DNA of 64,000 nt from Methylotenera_A sp040387515 (lineage in GTDB: Bacteria > Pseudomonadota > Gammaproteobacteria > Burkholderiales > Methylophilaceae): positions 38,335 to 102,334 of the forward strand of contig JAZKDP010000019.1 of assembly GCA_040387515.1 (NCBI GenBank). Reading direction: 5' to 3'. The first letter of the stretch is position 1; every line of letters begins with the position of its first letter. Shown one piece after another: positions 51,960-61,344 of this stretch. The position numbers were made by a program, and so were the translations under genes. The notes under the pieces are model-generated. The model ran no database searches. It was not told the DNA's origin and saw only the letters and a program-made list of their open reading frames with translations.

Positions 51960-52562
51960 ATGAATATTTTACAAGTTAATTCCAGCGCACGCGCCGAGGG
52001 TTCTCATTCCACCAAGTTGGCTAATGCATTAGTCGAGCGCCTAAGCGCGACGCAGCCGCAAGCTGTAGTTACTGTACGCGATCTTGGCCGCACACCTCAT
52101 CCTATGCTTGATGAAACAGCATTGCAGGCTTTGTTTACCCCTGCGGAACAGCGTAGTTCTGAACAAGCAGCCCGTGTAGCATTGGATGACGCACTAATTG
52201 CGGAAATCCAGTCAGCCGATGTGGTGGTATTAGGCGTGCCAATGTATAACTTTGGCGTGCCTGCCCAATTGAAAAGCTGGATCGACGCCATCTCACGTGC
52301 CCAGGTGACATTCCGCTATACAGAACAAGGGCCTGAAGGGCTGCTCAAGGGTAAAAAAGTATATGTCGTTTTGACAAGAGGCGGACTCTATCGCAATACA
52401 CCAACCGATACCCAAACACCATACCTTAAAACATTATTTGGTTTTCTCGGTATGACAGACGTGCAATTCATGTATGCCGAAGGATTGGCAATGGGGCCAG
52501 AAGCGGAACAAGCTGCTCTAGCATCGGCACAAGAACAGATTGAGGAGGCAGTGCTGGCATAA
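51960..52562 (+). CDS. azoR: FMN-dependent NADH-azoreductase
   Basis: A 200-residue flavodoxin-like reductase that uses NADH to reduce quinones and azo dyes. It starts MNILQVNSSARAEGSHS (FMN phosphate loop). The conserved PMYNFGVPAQLKSWIDAI and TRGGLY motifs are present. The ATG at 51960 is preferred over an in-frame upstream codon (51924), because AAAAGGA lies eight to twelve bases ahead and family proteins start here. Divergent LysR control is likely. It is the last chromosome-like gene before the tRNA-Arg-flanked block. Confidence 0.92.
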   Translation: MNILQVNSSARAEGSHSTKLANALVERLSATQPQAVVTVRDLGRTPHPMLDETALQALFTPAEQRSSEQAARVALDDALIAEIQSADVVVLGVPMYNFGVPAQLKSWIDAISRAQVTFRYTEQGPEGLLKGKKVYVVLTRGGLYRNTPTDTQTPYLKTLFGFLGMTDVQFMYAEGLAMGPEAEQAALASAQEQIEEAVLA

Positions 52563-52733
52563 CATCTTGGCTTCTGTTATCTAAGAATTTATTGAGCCTA
52601 TCGGTGTCGCAGCACGCGCTTCATGGAGGATGCTGATCTAATCTTCAACCTCCCAGTGCTGTGCGAGTAGTGAGTAGTTGAACTATTTTTTGATTTACTG
52701 TTATGGTAGGGCATAGGTAGAGCGTAGGTAAAC

Positions 52734-52767
52734 AAAAGACTTACAACGATTAAATTGTAAGTCTTTT
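52734..52767. terminator. Rho-independent terminator hairpin
   Basis: Perfect 13-bp stem AAAAGACTTACAA / TTGTAAGTCTTTT, eight-base loop, then a T run. On the minus strand it directly follows the truncated tRNA-Arg copy at 52773, as a tRNA terminator would. Confidence 0.85.
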
Positions 52768-52772
52768 TTATA

Positions 52773-52804
52773 TGGTGCGCCCGAACACACTCGAGCCCCT
52801 TACC
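52773..52804 (-). repeat. Truncated tRNA-Arg 3' end (left boundary of island)
   Basis: On the minus strand this reads as a T arm and acceptor 3' strand ending GGGCGCACCA, matching the 3' end of tRNA-Arg(ACG) at 63946 onward. The T loop CTCGAGT and stem are degenerate. The last 10 bases are identical and the preceding T arm is largely alignable. It looks like an attachment-site relic. Between the end of azoR (52562) and here, only the hairpin at 52734 is seen. Confidence 0.65.
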
Positions 52805-53309
52805 ACTTAGTGAGCAAAAGGGCTGTGGTAATTAAATGATTAATTAAATCAATGTCTTGCGAATATCAGTCAAACTGATTTTTAGACATACAAAGTCTGA
52901 ATTACACACAAAAAGTCTAGAAAAGTTACAAATTTTCAACACAGAAAGTCTAGTTTTAGCTCTAAATTGCACTTCGCCAGAGAAGTAGCATCACATACGG
53001 CTATTGATTCCAAGTAAATGGTTAAAAGGTAGATTTTAAGAGAGCATGAAGCTACGTAACATATAGATTGATATGACTGTTGGTTTTCAGTGAATTGGCC
53101 TAGAATTAAGCCCATCAGTAAATTTGATTAATTTATTTATCTAACATTAACCTTTACGCAGATTTACACACTCTTAACAGTGTTTTACAACTAGCGACTG
53201 CATAATGGCAACATCCTAAAGCGCAACAGAAATAGGGTTTTTGCAAGTTGCACCCTACAAACCAATACTAAAAACATTTTTATATAGACTAGATTCTTTG
53301 AGTAAAACT
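52805..53309. other. AT-rich non-coding stretch with AAAGTCT repeats
   Basis: About 500 bases without a supported gene, ahead of the efflux operon. AAAGTCT occurs at 52892, 52912 and 52945, the last two inside AAAGTCTAG, with AGAC-N7-GTCT symmetry at the first (52884-52898). Farther right, ACACT-N6-AGTGT near 53167 could be a regulator site for the pump genes. An in-frame TTG at 53241 could extend the first pump gene, but I prefer the ATG at 53310. Confidence 0.4.
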
Positions 53310-54503
53310 ATGCATAAATTTCGAGCAGTGCAGTCTTTAGTTCTTTGTTGTGCCTTTTTTTCAAATGTCTTGCTGCTAACAAGTTGTGGCCAATCGGCTA
53401 ACGAAAATAAGCCTGAATCCAAAAGTCTGCCAGAAGTCGGTGTAGTAACCGTTAAATTACAAAAACAATCAATTGTGACTGAGCTACCTGGGCGCACTGT
53501 GGCGCAGATGATTGCTCAAATAAGACCGCAAGTTGGCGGCATTATTCAAAAGCGCGCTTTTACTGAGGGTGCAGATGTGAAGGCAGGCGATTTACTTTAT
53601 CAAATAGATCCTGCGCCGTTTCATGCTGTTTACGACAGTGCACAGGCCAATGTGAAAAAATCTGAAGCGAATCTGCTTTCTTTAAAATCGAAAGCAGAAC
53701 GTTATGCTGAATTGGTCAAAATTAATGCAGTCAGCAAGCAGGATAATGATGACATCAATGCATTGTTCAAGCAGGGCGAAGCTGATTTGTTGCTAACTAA
53801 AGCGGCATTGGAGACGGCACGAATCAATCTTAATTTCACCAAAATTGTTGCGCCTATATCAGGCCGTGTAGATGCTTCTGCGGTAACACCAGGCGCTTTA
53901 GTGACAGCTAATCAAGAATTGGTATTAACCACTGTTCAGCAATTAGACCCAATTTTTGTGGATATAACGCAATCGAGTAACGAGCTATTAAGGCTCAAGC
54001 GAGAGTTTGCAAATGGCAACTTAACAAAGGCGAGCAGTAATGAAGCGCGCATTAAAGTGGTGCTGGAAGATGGCAGTTTATATAGTCAAGAAGGCATATT
54101 AAAGTTCAGTGGCGTCACGGTTAATCCAACTTCTGGCGCGGTAACATTAAGAGCAGTAGTGCCTAATAAAGAAAGACTTTTGCTGCCAGGCATGTATGTG
54201 CGTGCGCGAATTCAAGAAGCGGTAAACGAAAAAGCGATTCTTGTTCCGCAGCAAAGCGTTAGCCGCAATGCGCAAGGTGAAGCAACAGTATTGGTTGTTA
54301 ATGCTGAAGGAGTCGTTGAGTTACGTACGCTTTCTGCTGATAAATCGGTGGGTAGCCAGTGGTTAGTCAATGACGGGTTAGTGGCTGGTGACCAAGTCAT
54401 TGTTGACGGTATGCAGAAAATCAAAATCGGCGACAAAGTTAAGCCTATTGAAGTTGCGGCATTAAATAACGCCAATACCGCAGTTAATCCAACCAATCCC
54501 TAA
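53310..54503 (+). CDS. RND efflux periplasmic adaptor (membrane fusion lipoprotein)
   Basis: A 397-residue AcrA/MexA-type adaptor. The start ATG 53310 yields a lipoprotein signal with lipobox LLLTSC; a TTG at 53241 in frame would bury it. Domains follow in order: lipoyl half (GRTVAQMIAQIRPQVGGIIQKR), alpha-hairpin (about 90-170), second lipoyl half (INLNFTKIVAPISGRVD), beta-barrel and membrane-proximal domain (about 290-380). It bridges the RND pump and outer-membrane channel. First gene of the operon; only 9 bp separate it from the pump gene. Confidence 0.93.
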   Translation: MHKFRAVQSLVLCCAFFSNVLLLTSCGQSANENKPESKSLPEVGVVTVKLQKQSIVTELPGRTVAQMIAQIRPQVGGIIQKRAFTEGADVKAGDLLYQIDPAPFHAVYDSAQANVKKSEANLLSLKSKAERYAELVKINAVSKQDNDDINALFKQGEADLLLTKAALETARINLNFTKIVAPISGRVDASAVTPGALVTANQELVLTTVQQLDPIFVDITQSSNELLRLKREFANGNLTKASSNEARIKVVLEDGSLYSQEGILKFSGVTVNPTSGAVTLRAVVPNKERLLLPGMYVRARIQEAVNEKAILVPQQSVSRNAQGEATVLVVNAEGVVELRTLSADKSVGSQWLVNDGLVAGDQVIVDGMQKIKIGDKVKPIEVAALNNANTAVNPTNP

Positions 54504-54512
54504 AGAGAACTC

Positions 54513-57500
54513 ATGGCTCGTTTTTTTATAGATCGCCCCATTTTTGCCTGGGTTCTCTCCATTGTCATTATGCTAGCAGGCGCTGGGTCTATCTATCAGT
54601 TATCACTGGAACAATACCCAGACATTGCTCCAACCCGCGTTAATATTCGCGCGAATTATACCGGCGCTTCTGCACAAACCATTCAAGATTCAGTTACCCA
54701 AGTAATCGAACAATATATACAAGGTATTGATAACCTCAGCTACATGTCATCCACCAGCAATGCTTCTGGTGGTGCAAACATCTCTCTGACTTTTGATGCG
54801 GGTACAGATCCCGACGTCGCGCAAATTCAGGTGCAAAATAAATTACAGCAAGCCTTGCCGCGACTACCGCAAATTGTTCAAAGCTTAGGTGTAACGGTGA
54901 CAAAAACCGGCCTTGATTATCTAATGATAATCTCACTTGTATCAGATAACCCAGATGTATTATCAACGGATATTGGTGACTATATTTCCAGTACGCTACT
55001 TGATCAAATCAGTCGAGTGGATGGCGTGGGCGAGGTGCAGGCGATTGGTTCAGGATACGCGATGCGTATTTGGTTAAACCCAAAGAATCTTCAAAAATAT
55101 AATCTCATGCCATCGGATGTTAGCGCCGCTATTCTTGCCCAGAATGCTGAAGTGTCAGCAGGCCAATTAGGTGCTTTGCCCGCTGTGGGCGGGCAACAGT
55201 TGAATGCAACCATTACCGCGCGAACCAAACTGCAAACAGCCGAAGAGTTTGAAGATGTGGTGCTTAAAACAAGCACAGATGGTGCAATTGTCTACTTGAA
55301 AGATGTAGCGCGCATTGAACTGGGCGCGGATAGCTACACACCAGTGACTTCCTTTAAAGGACAGGCATCAGCAGCTATCGGCGTAAGGCTGGCAGAGGGC
55401 GCTAATGCACTTGGTACAGCAGAAGCAGTTTTATCTAAACTCGACCAATTAAAAACTTTTTTCCCTAATGATTTAAAGCTTAAAACAGCGATTGGCTATG
55501 ACACCACGCCTTTTGTACGTATTTCAATTGAAGAAGTTGTTAAATCGTTAGTTGAGGCGATTATTCTAGTGGTGCTCATCATGTATCTGTTTTTGCAGAA
55601 CTTTCGTGCGACTTTAATTCCCGCCATTGCAGTTCCAGTTGTGCTACTTGGTACTTTTGGTGTGTTGGCGGTATTTGGCTACTCCATTAATACTTTGACT
55701 ATGTTCGGCTTAGTGCTAGCTATTGGTTTGTTGGTAGATGATGCGATTGTTGTGGTTGAAAACGTTGAACGCGTCATGAATGAAGAAGGGCTTTCCCCCA
55801 AAGAAGCAACACGAAAATCCATGAGTGAGATCACTGGTGCATTAGTGGGCATTGCACTGGTTTTATCTGCTGTGTTTATTCCCATGGCATTTTTCGGGGG
55901 CTCAACAGGGGTTATTTACAGGCAATTCTCTATCACTATTGTGTCTGCCATGCTGCTGTCTGTTGTGGTTGCTTTAACATTGACCCCAGCTTTGTGCGCA
56001 ACATTGCTTAAACCTGCTGATCCTTCACACCGACAAAAGCGCGGTTTTTTTGGTTGGTTTAACCGCAGTTTTGAAAACGCTTCCAATCGTTATCAATCTA
56101 CTGTTGGTGGATTAATGAAGCGTAAATTTTTAGCAGCTGCTATATACGGGTTAATCACACTAGTCATGGCCATACTGTATTTTCAATTACCTACTTCTTT
56201 TTTACCTGATGAAGATCAGGGCATACTTTCAGCACAGGTGCAGTTGCCCGTTGGCGCAACAGACACCCGTATGAGCGCGGTGATGAAAGAGGTTGAAAAA
56301 TACCTGCTGGCGAAACCTGAGGTTGAATCGGTGATTACCATCAGAGGTCAAGGGCAGAATGGAGCCGCCAGTCAAAATGCAGGACGTGCTTTTATTAAGT
56401 TGAAAGATTGGAGTGAGCGTAAAGATATCACCCAAACTGCACAGGCACTGGCACAGCAGGCAACTAAAGATTTAGCCCATATTCGTGATGCCAAGATTTT
56501 TATCTTGCAGCCATCAGCGGTGCGTGGTTTAGGGGCTGCTTCTGGCTTTACCATGCAGCTTAAGGATTTAGGTGGGTTAGGGCATGAAGCATTGATAAAA
56601 GCACGCGATCAGTTTCTATCTCTAGCGGCAGAGGATAGTCGACTCAATAAAGTGCGCAGCGCTGGTTTAGATGATACGCCGCAATTCCGCATCAATATCG
56701 ATGATAAGAAAGCTGGTGCTTTTGGCCTAACGCCAACGAGTATTAATAGTACCTTGTCCATTGCAATTGGAGGCAACTACGTCAACGATTTTATTGATCG
56801 GGGACGCGTTAAGAAAGTCTACCTTCAAGCAGATGCGCCATATCGCATGCAGCCTGAAAATATTAATGATTGGTTTGTGAGAAATAACAATAATGAGATG
56901 GTGCAGTTTTCATCTTTTGCCAGCAGCAATTGGACTTACGGCTCACCACTTTTAGAGCGTTTTAACGGGGTATCTTCATTAGAAATGGTGGGCGAAACTG
57001 CCAATGGAGTTAGCTCAGGCGATGCCATGAAAGCTGCTGAAGAAATCGTGGCTAAGTTACCAGAAGGCATTGGTTATGAGTGGAGCGCACAGTCGTATCA
57101 AGAGCGACTTTCTGGCTCACAAGCTCCGTTACTGTATGCGATTTCAATCTTATTCGTGTTTTTATGTTTGGCGGCCTTGTACGAGAGTTGGGCAATTCCA
57201 TTTTCGGTCCTTTTGATTATTCCGCTGGGTATTGTGGGTGCGATTTTGGCAACCACCTTGCGCGGTATGACGGCTGATGTTTATTTTCAAGTAGGCTTAT
57301 TGACCACCGTTGGACTTGCTGCCAAAAATGCCATTTTGATTGTCGAATTTGCTAAGCATTTGCAGGAACAAGGAAAATCTTTGATAGAGGCAACACTTGA
57401 AGCAGTACATCTACGTTTACGACCGATATTAATGACGTCATTAGCGTTTCTTTTTGGTGTGTTGCCATTAGTGCTAAGTACAGGCGCAGGTGCCGCAAGT

Positions 57501-57659
57501 CGCCGCGCTATTGGCACTGGCGTATTCGGCGGGATGCTAACTGCGACGATGTTTGGGATCTTTTTTGTGCCTTTATTCTATGTGTTGATACGCACATTAT
57601 TCCCTCATCAGTATGTGGAAAATAGCTTGAATAAAGCAGAGCACAAGGTTGAGGGTTAA
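54513..57659 (+). CDS. RND multidrug efflux pump, HAE1 family (AcrB/MexB-like)
   Basis: A 1048-residue proton-driven inner-membrane pump. It begins MARFFIDRPIFAWVLSIVIMLAG as in AcrB. The proton-relay Asp pair lies in helix 4, AIGLLVDDAIVVVENVERVMNEEG (about 400-423), with a Lys-bearing segment in the second half. The two large periplasmic loops and LPTSFLPDEDQG are typical of HAE1. The length equals AcrB (1049). Predicted to export hydrophobic drugs, detergents or solvents together with its neighbours. 5' and 3' spacing (9 bp and 3 bp) shows tight coupling. Confidence 0.96.
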   Translation: MARFFIDRPIFAWVLSIVIMLAGAGSIYQLSLEQYPDIAPTRVNIRANYTGASAQTIQDSVTQVIEQYIQGIDNLSYMSSTSNASGGANISLTFDAGTDPDVAQIQVQNKLQQALPRLPQIVQSLGVTVTKTGLDYLMIISLVSDNPDVLSTDIGDYISSTLLDQISRVDGVGEVQAIGSGYAMRIWLNPKNLQKYNLMPSDVSAAILAQNAEVSAGQLGALPAVGGQQLNATITARTKLQTAEEFEDVVLKTSTDGAIVYLKDVARIELGADSYTPVTSFKGQASAAIGVRLAEGANALGTAEAVLSKLDQLKTFFPNDLKLKTAIGYDTTPFVRISIEEVVKSLVEAIILVVLIMYLFLQNFRATLIPAIAVPVVLLGTFGVLAVFGYSINTLTMFGLVLAIGLLVDDAIVVVENVERVMNEEGLSPKEATRKSMSEITGALVGIALVLSAVFIPMAFFGGSTGVIYRQFSITIVSAMLLSVVVALTLTPALCATLLKPADPSHRQKRGFFGWFNRSFENASNRYQSTVGGLMKRKFLAAAIYGLITLVMAILYFQLPTSFLPDEDQGILSAQVQLPVGATDTRMSAVMKEVEKYLLAKPEVESVITIRGQGQNGAASQNAGRAFIKLKDWSERKDITQTAQALAQQATKDLAHIRDAKIFILQPSAVRGLGAASGFTMQLKDLGGLGHEALIKARDQFLSLAAEDSRLNKVRSAGLDDTPQFRINIDDKKAGAFGLTPTSINSTLSIAIGGNYVNDFIDRGRVKKVYLQADAPYRMQPENINDWFVRNNNNEMVQFSSFASSNWTYGSPLLERFNGVSSLEMVGETANGVSSGDAMKAAEEIVAKLPEGIGYEWSAQSYQERLSGSQAPLLYAISILFVFLCLAALYESWAIPFSVLLIIPLGIVGAILATTLRGMTADVYFQVGLLTTVGLAAKNAILIVEFAKHLQEQGKSLIEATLEAVHLRLRPILMTSLAFLFGVLPLVLSTGAGAASRRAIGTGVFGGMLTATMFGIFFVPLFYVLIRTLFPHQYVENSLNKAEHKVEG

Positions 57660-57662
57660 GTG

Positions 57663-59168
57663 ATGATAAAAAAATATCTAATTAGCCTTTTCATGCTGTC
57701 TAGTTTGATGTCTGGCTGCAGTTTTATACCAGACTATATGCGACCCAAAGCCCCTGTGGCAGATAATTGGCCTACTGCGACACAAGAGCAAAAGACCTCT
57801 CAATCGACTGACATAGGTCAAATGGCAGATGTCGGTTGGCGTGAGTTTTTTGTGGATGAGAAACTGCGTAAGGTCATTGAGCTAGCGCTTAATAATAATC
57901 GTGATTTACGCGTTGCAGCTTTGAATATTGAGCGTGCACGCGCTCAATATCAAATCACATCTTCAAACCTGTTTCCAACGGTTAATGCCTCAGGAAATGC
58001 AACCATTCAGAAGAGGGGAGAAAGTAGCTCTGGCAACGACAGTTTGAGTAATATTACTAACAACGGTGTTATACAGCAATCCAATGACTCTGGTGGAGGC
58101 ATAAGTCGCAATTATCGCGCGGGTGTCAGTTTTAGTAATTATGAGTTAGATTTTTTTGGACGTATTCGCAGCTTAAAGGAACAATCGTTGCGATTGTATC
58201 TGGCAACAGAAGAGGCAAAGCGAAGCGCGCATATAGCATTGATTGCGGAAGTAGCAAATGCATGGCTAACATTGCAAGCAGATAAAGAGCGACTAAAACT
58301 TGCACAAGATACTTTGCAAAGCCAGCAATCATCATATGACTTAAATAAAAGTCGCTTCGATTTCGGCATTGCTACTGGGCTTGATCTACAACAGTCACAA
58401 ATCAGTGTGGATACAGCTAAAGTCGATGTGGCACGATTCACCAGCCAGATTCAGCAGGATGAGAATGCATTGGTATTGCTAATAGGGTCGAATTTGCCTG
58501 CTGAGCTGCGTCCGGATTCGCAACTTCAAGCAGTGACAGTGCTGGCCGACTTACCTGCAGGAATGCCATCTGAAGTTTTGCAGCAAAGACCCGATGTGCT
58601 ACAAGCGGAGTACAACTTGCAAGCGGCCAGCGCAAACATAGGTGCTGCACGTGCTGCTTTTTTCCCAACGATTGCGTTAACGGCTTCAGTCGGATCGGCC
58701 AGTAGTGAGCTTAATAATTTATTTTCAGCTGGTACAGGTTTCTGGAATTTTGTGCCACAGATAGTAGTGCCTATCTTTAACGCTGGCCGCAACCGTGCCA
58801 ATTTAAAAAGTGCTGAAATCGACCGTGATATTACACTTAACCAATATGAGAAGGCGATACAAGTCGCGTTTAGGGAGGTCGCAGATTCGCTAGCAATACG
58901 TCAAACTTTAACTGAACAATTCACTGCACAAAGCTCACTTGTGGATGCCTCCAGTGAAAGTTACCGCTTATCAGAAGCGCGATATAAAAGCGGGATAGAT
59001 AACTATTTGACGGTATTGGATTCTCAGCGCACATTGTATGCTGCGCAGCAGAACTTGATTGGCATACGCTTGATTGCCTTTAGCAACCAAGTCACCCTGT
59101 ACAAGGTGTTGGGAGGTGGTTGGAATGAATTTACCACCAAGACCAGCATTGGCGATGATGAGCAGTAA
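57663..59168 (+). CDS. Outer-membrane efflux channel (NodT/OprM family lipoprotein)
   Basis: TolC-like channel of about 501 residues with a lipoprotein signal (LSSLMSGC, lipidated Cys near residue 19). It has the two duplicated OEP repeats, LALNNNRDLRVAALNIERARAQYQI and LQQRPDVLQAEYNLQAASANIGAARAAFFP. ATG 57663 is preferred over GTG 57660 because GAGGG sits seven bases ahead. It starts 3 bp after the pump stop. Completes the tripartite system. Confidence 0.94.
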   Translation: MIKKYLISLFMLSSLMSGCSFIPDYMRPKAPVADNWPTATQEQKTSQSTDIGQMADVGWREFFVDEKLRKVIELALNNNRDLRVAALNIERARAQYQITSSNLFPTVNASGNATIQKRGESSSGNDSLSNITNNGVIQQSNDSGGGISRNYRAGVSFSNYELDFFGRIRSLKEQSLRLYLATEEAKRSAHIALIAEVANAWLTLQADKERLKLAQDTLQSQQSSYDLNKSRFDFGIATGLDLQQSQISVDTAKVDVARFTSQIQQDENALVLLIGSNLPAELRPDSQLQAVTVLADLPAGMPSEVLQQRPDVLQAEYNLQAASANIGAARAAFFPTIALTASVGSASSELNNLFSAGTGFWNFVPQIVVPIFNAGRNRANLKSAEIDRDITLNQYEKAIQVAFREVADSLAIRQTLTEQFTAQSSLVDASSESYRLSEARYKSGIDNYLTVLDSQRTLYAAQQNLIGIRLIAFSNQVTLYKVLGGGWNEFTTKTSIGDDEQ

Positions 59169-59205
59169 ACAGTAATCAAAAGCTGTATATGGAGTTTTAA
59201 ACGAC

Positions 59206-60561
59206 ATGATTGAGTTAAAAGCACAATGTAAGAAAATTTGGGCAAAATTAGCTGAAATGTATGGCAGCAGCATTATCGTATTTATGCTTTGGATGTTGGG
59301 GTTTGTCGCAGTCCTATGTTTAGCCATTTTTTTATTCTTTAATTCTGCTGCACCCACTACCTTGACGATTGCATCTGGTGAAGACGGCAGTATTTTCCAA
59401 AGAAATGCGCTGAAATACAAACAAATTCTGGCAAGAGAAGGCGTGAAACTTATTATATTGCCATCAAATGGTTCTATCGATAATCTCAATAAACTGAATG
59501 ATAAGCGCATTAAAGTTGATATTGGCTTTGTACAAAGTGGTGTTGCCGAAAATATTAAATTAAATAAGCTCATGTCGCTTGGCAGTGTTGCCTATCAGCC
59601 AATGATGATTTTTTATCGTGGCGATAGTAAAAGCTTGATTGCGGATTTTGCTGGCGAACGCTTGAATATCGGCGAGCCTGGAAGTGGGACACGTTCTTTG
59701 GCGTTAAATATATTGGAGGAAAATGGAATCTTACCAGGTGGCAGTACGCAATTAATTGAAAAACCAAGCCTCAATCCAGTGGAAGACTTATTAGAGGATA
59801 AGATTGATGCGATATTTGTAATGGGGGATTCTATCTCAATACAGTTGATTAAAAATTTGGTGAAAACGCCAGGTATTAACATCTTTAATTTTGATCAAGC
59901 AGATGGTTATACAAGACGCATTAAATATTTACATAAATTGGTTTTGCCTGAGGGCTCAATTAATTTAGGTAAAAATATACCCGTAAATGATTTAAATTTA
60001 ATTGCACCTACGGTTGAATTAATCGCCCGCGACACCCTGCATCCGGCATTATCTGATTTGTTACTAGATGCAGCAAACGAAGTACATGGATCGGCAAGTT
60101 TATTTGCGAAAAGCAGAGAATTTCCTAATCTGACTACTCAGGAGTATCGAATCAGCTCAGATGCGACGCGCTATTACAAGTCGGGCAAAAGCTTTTTATA
60201 TCGCGACTTTCCGTTCTGGGTCGCTAGTTTTATTAATAGAATACTTGTCGTTTTAGTACCGCTACTATTGATATTGATACCCGCAATTAAATTAGCACCT
60301 AGTATTTACCGTTGGAAAATACAACTGGCAATTTATCCCTTTTACAAAGCGTTACTTGAGTTGGAAAAAGATGCGTTTGGTATGACTATTGATGCAGATA
60401 AGCGCCAAGAAATAATGAATAATTTAGATCAGCTAGAAGCTAAGTTAAGTAAAATAAAAATACCCGCCGCATTTGCCGATATGTTTTATGGCTTACGTGG
60501 GCACATTAATTTTGTGCGCACAAGACTGTTGGCGGAACAAATTTCCGATGCAACTGAATGA
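59206..60561 (+). CDS. Membrane-anchored TAXI-family solute-binding protein
   Basis: A 451-residue protein. It has an N-terminal membrane helix (about 22-47), a periplasmic TAXI-type binding domain (about 50-330) with TLTIASGEDGSIFQ, VDIGFVQSGVAEN, then GEPGSGTRSLALNILEENGI. A second helix (about 340-360) is followed by a cytoplasmic helical tail. TAXI proteins normally feed TRAP permeases; none is encoded here. Instead the gene follows the outer-membrane channel by 37 bp with ribosome site GGAG. It may sense or deliver a substrate for the efflux unit, which is inference. Confidence 0.87.
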   Translation: MIELKAQCKKIWAKLAEMYGSSIIVFMLWMLGFVAVLCLAIFLFFNSAAPTTLTIASGEDGSIFQRNALKYKQILAREGVKLIILPSNGSIDNLNKLNDKRIKVDIGFVQSGVAENIKLNKLMSLGSVAYQPMMIFYRGDSKSLIADFAGERLNIGEPGSGTRSLALNILEENGILPGGSTQLIEKPSLNPVEDLLEDKIDAIFVMGDSISIQLIKNLVKTPGINIFNFDQADGYTRRIKYLHKLVLPEGSINLGKNIPVNDLNLIAPTVELIARDTLHPALSDLLLDAANEVHGSASLFAKSREFPNLTTQEYRISSDATRYYKSGKSFLYRDFPFWVASFINRILVVLVPLLLILIPAIKLAPSIYRWKIQLAIYPFYKALLELEKDAFGMTIDADKRQEIMNNLDQLEAKLSKIKIPAAFADMFYGLRGHINFVRTRLLAEQISDATE

Positions 60562-60610
60562 TAAAAAAACATCAATAATTATTTATCGTCGATATTTAAG
60601 AAAGTAGACA

Positions 60611-61201
60611 ATGCAAATTACTGATATTGGGCCACTTCCATTAACACTGATAGCGTCCTTAGTGATAGCCGTCATTTTGTTGGCAATACGCGTGTTCGTC
60701 ATGCAGCGTGTGCAACAAAAACGCCAGCGTGAGAATAGGCAGGAGACAGAGCGCCTTAAATCACTTGTGGCGGCTTATCGATCGCTAGCAGGCTCATTCA
60801 CACCAGCAAGGCAAGATCATACCCCCCAGTTAGAAGAGACGCTTGCTGACCTCATCTTGTTTGGCTCTATAAATCAAGTTGAGCTATCAGTTGCTTGTGC
60901 AAACGGCTTAAAAAATGACGAGTATGTTGATTTTCAGCCTCTGATTAAATCGCTACGCTCAGATTTGCGGACTCAATTGGGTTTAGAGCAAATTCCAAGC
61001 ACCTTAGTCATGCCAGCGTCAGGCCCAGCAAGGTTGTCGCGCTCAACGCGTGGCGAAGACGAGGGGGACGGGCGTGGAGATTCTAAAGGCGGCGGTGGAG
61101 CAGCAGGTGGAGGGGGTGCGGGGGGCGGTGGTGCCGCAGCTGGCGCTGGCGGTTTGAGTGTAGGACTAATCGCCGCCGAAGCTAGTAGTCCTAGAGAATA
61201 G
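60611..61201 (+). CDS. Membrane-anchored protein with Gly/Ala-rich tail
   Basis: A 196-residue protein. One membrane helix (about 10-32) is followed by a charged helical cytoplasmic or periplasmic region (VQQKRQRENRQETERLKSLVAAYRSL), a globular stretch to about 130 (LEETLADLILFGSINQVELS), then a Gly/Ala-rich low-complexity segment (about 157-182). The tail ends LIAAEASSPRE. No family recognised, though the globular part resembles hypothetical proteins found beside TAXI genes (recollection). It lies 49 bp after the TAXI gene and closes the operon. Confidence 0.7.
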   Translation: MQITDIGPLPLTLIASLVIAVILLAIRVFVMQRVQQKRQRENRQETERLKSLVAAYRSLAGSFTPARQDHTPQLEETLADLILFGSINQVELSVACANGLKNDEYVDFQPLIKSLRSDLRTQLGLEQIPSTLVMPASGPARLSRSTRGEDEGDGRGDSKGGGGAAGGGGAGGGGAAAGAGGLSVGLIAAEASSPRE

Positions 61202-61344
61202 CGGTAATCAACGTACAGTGTTTCATAAGCAATAAGCTACTTTAAGTAGGTCTTAGTTGATAACTCCAACATTTCATAAGTAATATTAATATTCCGTTTA
61301 CCTAATCTTAAAAGAGACCATCAGCTGTTAGTTAGTGGACTTCA

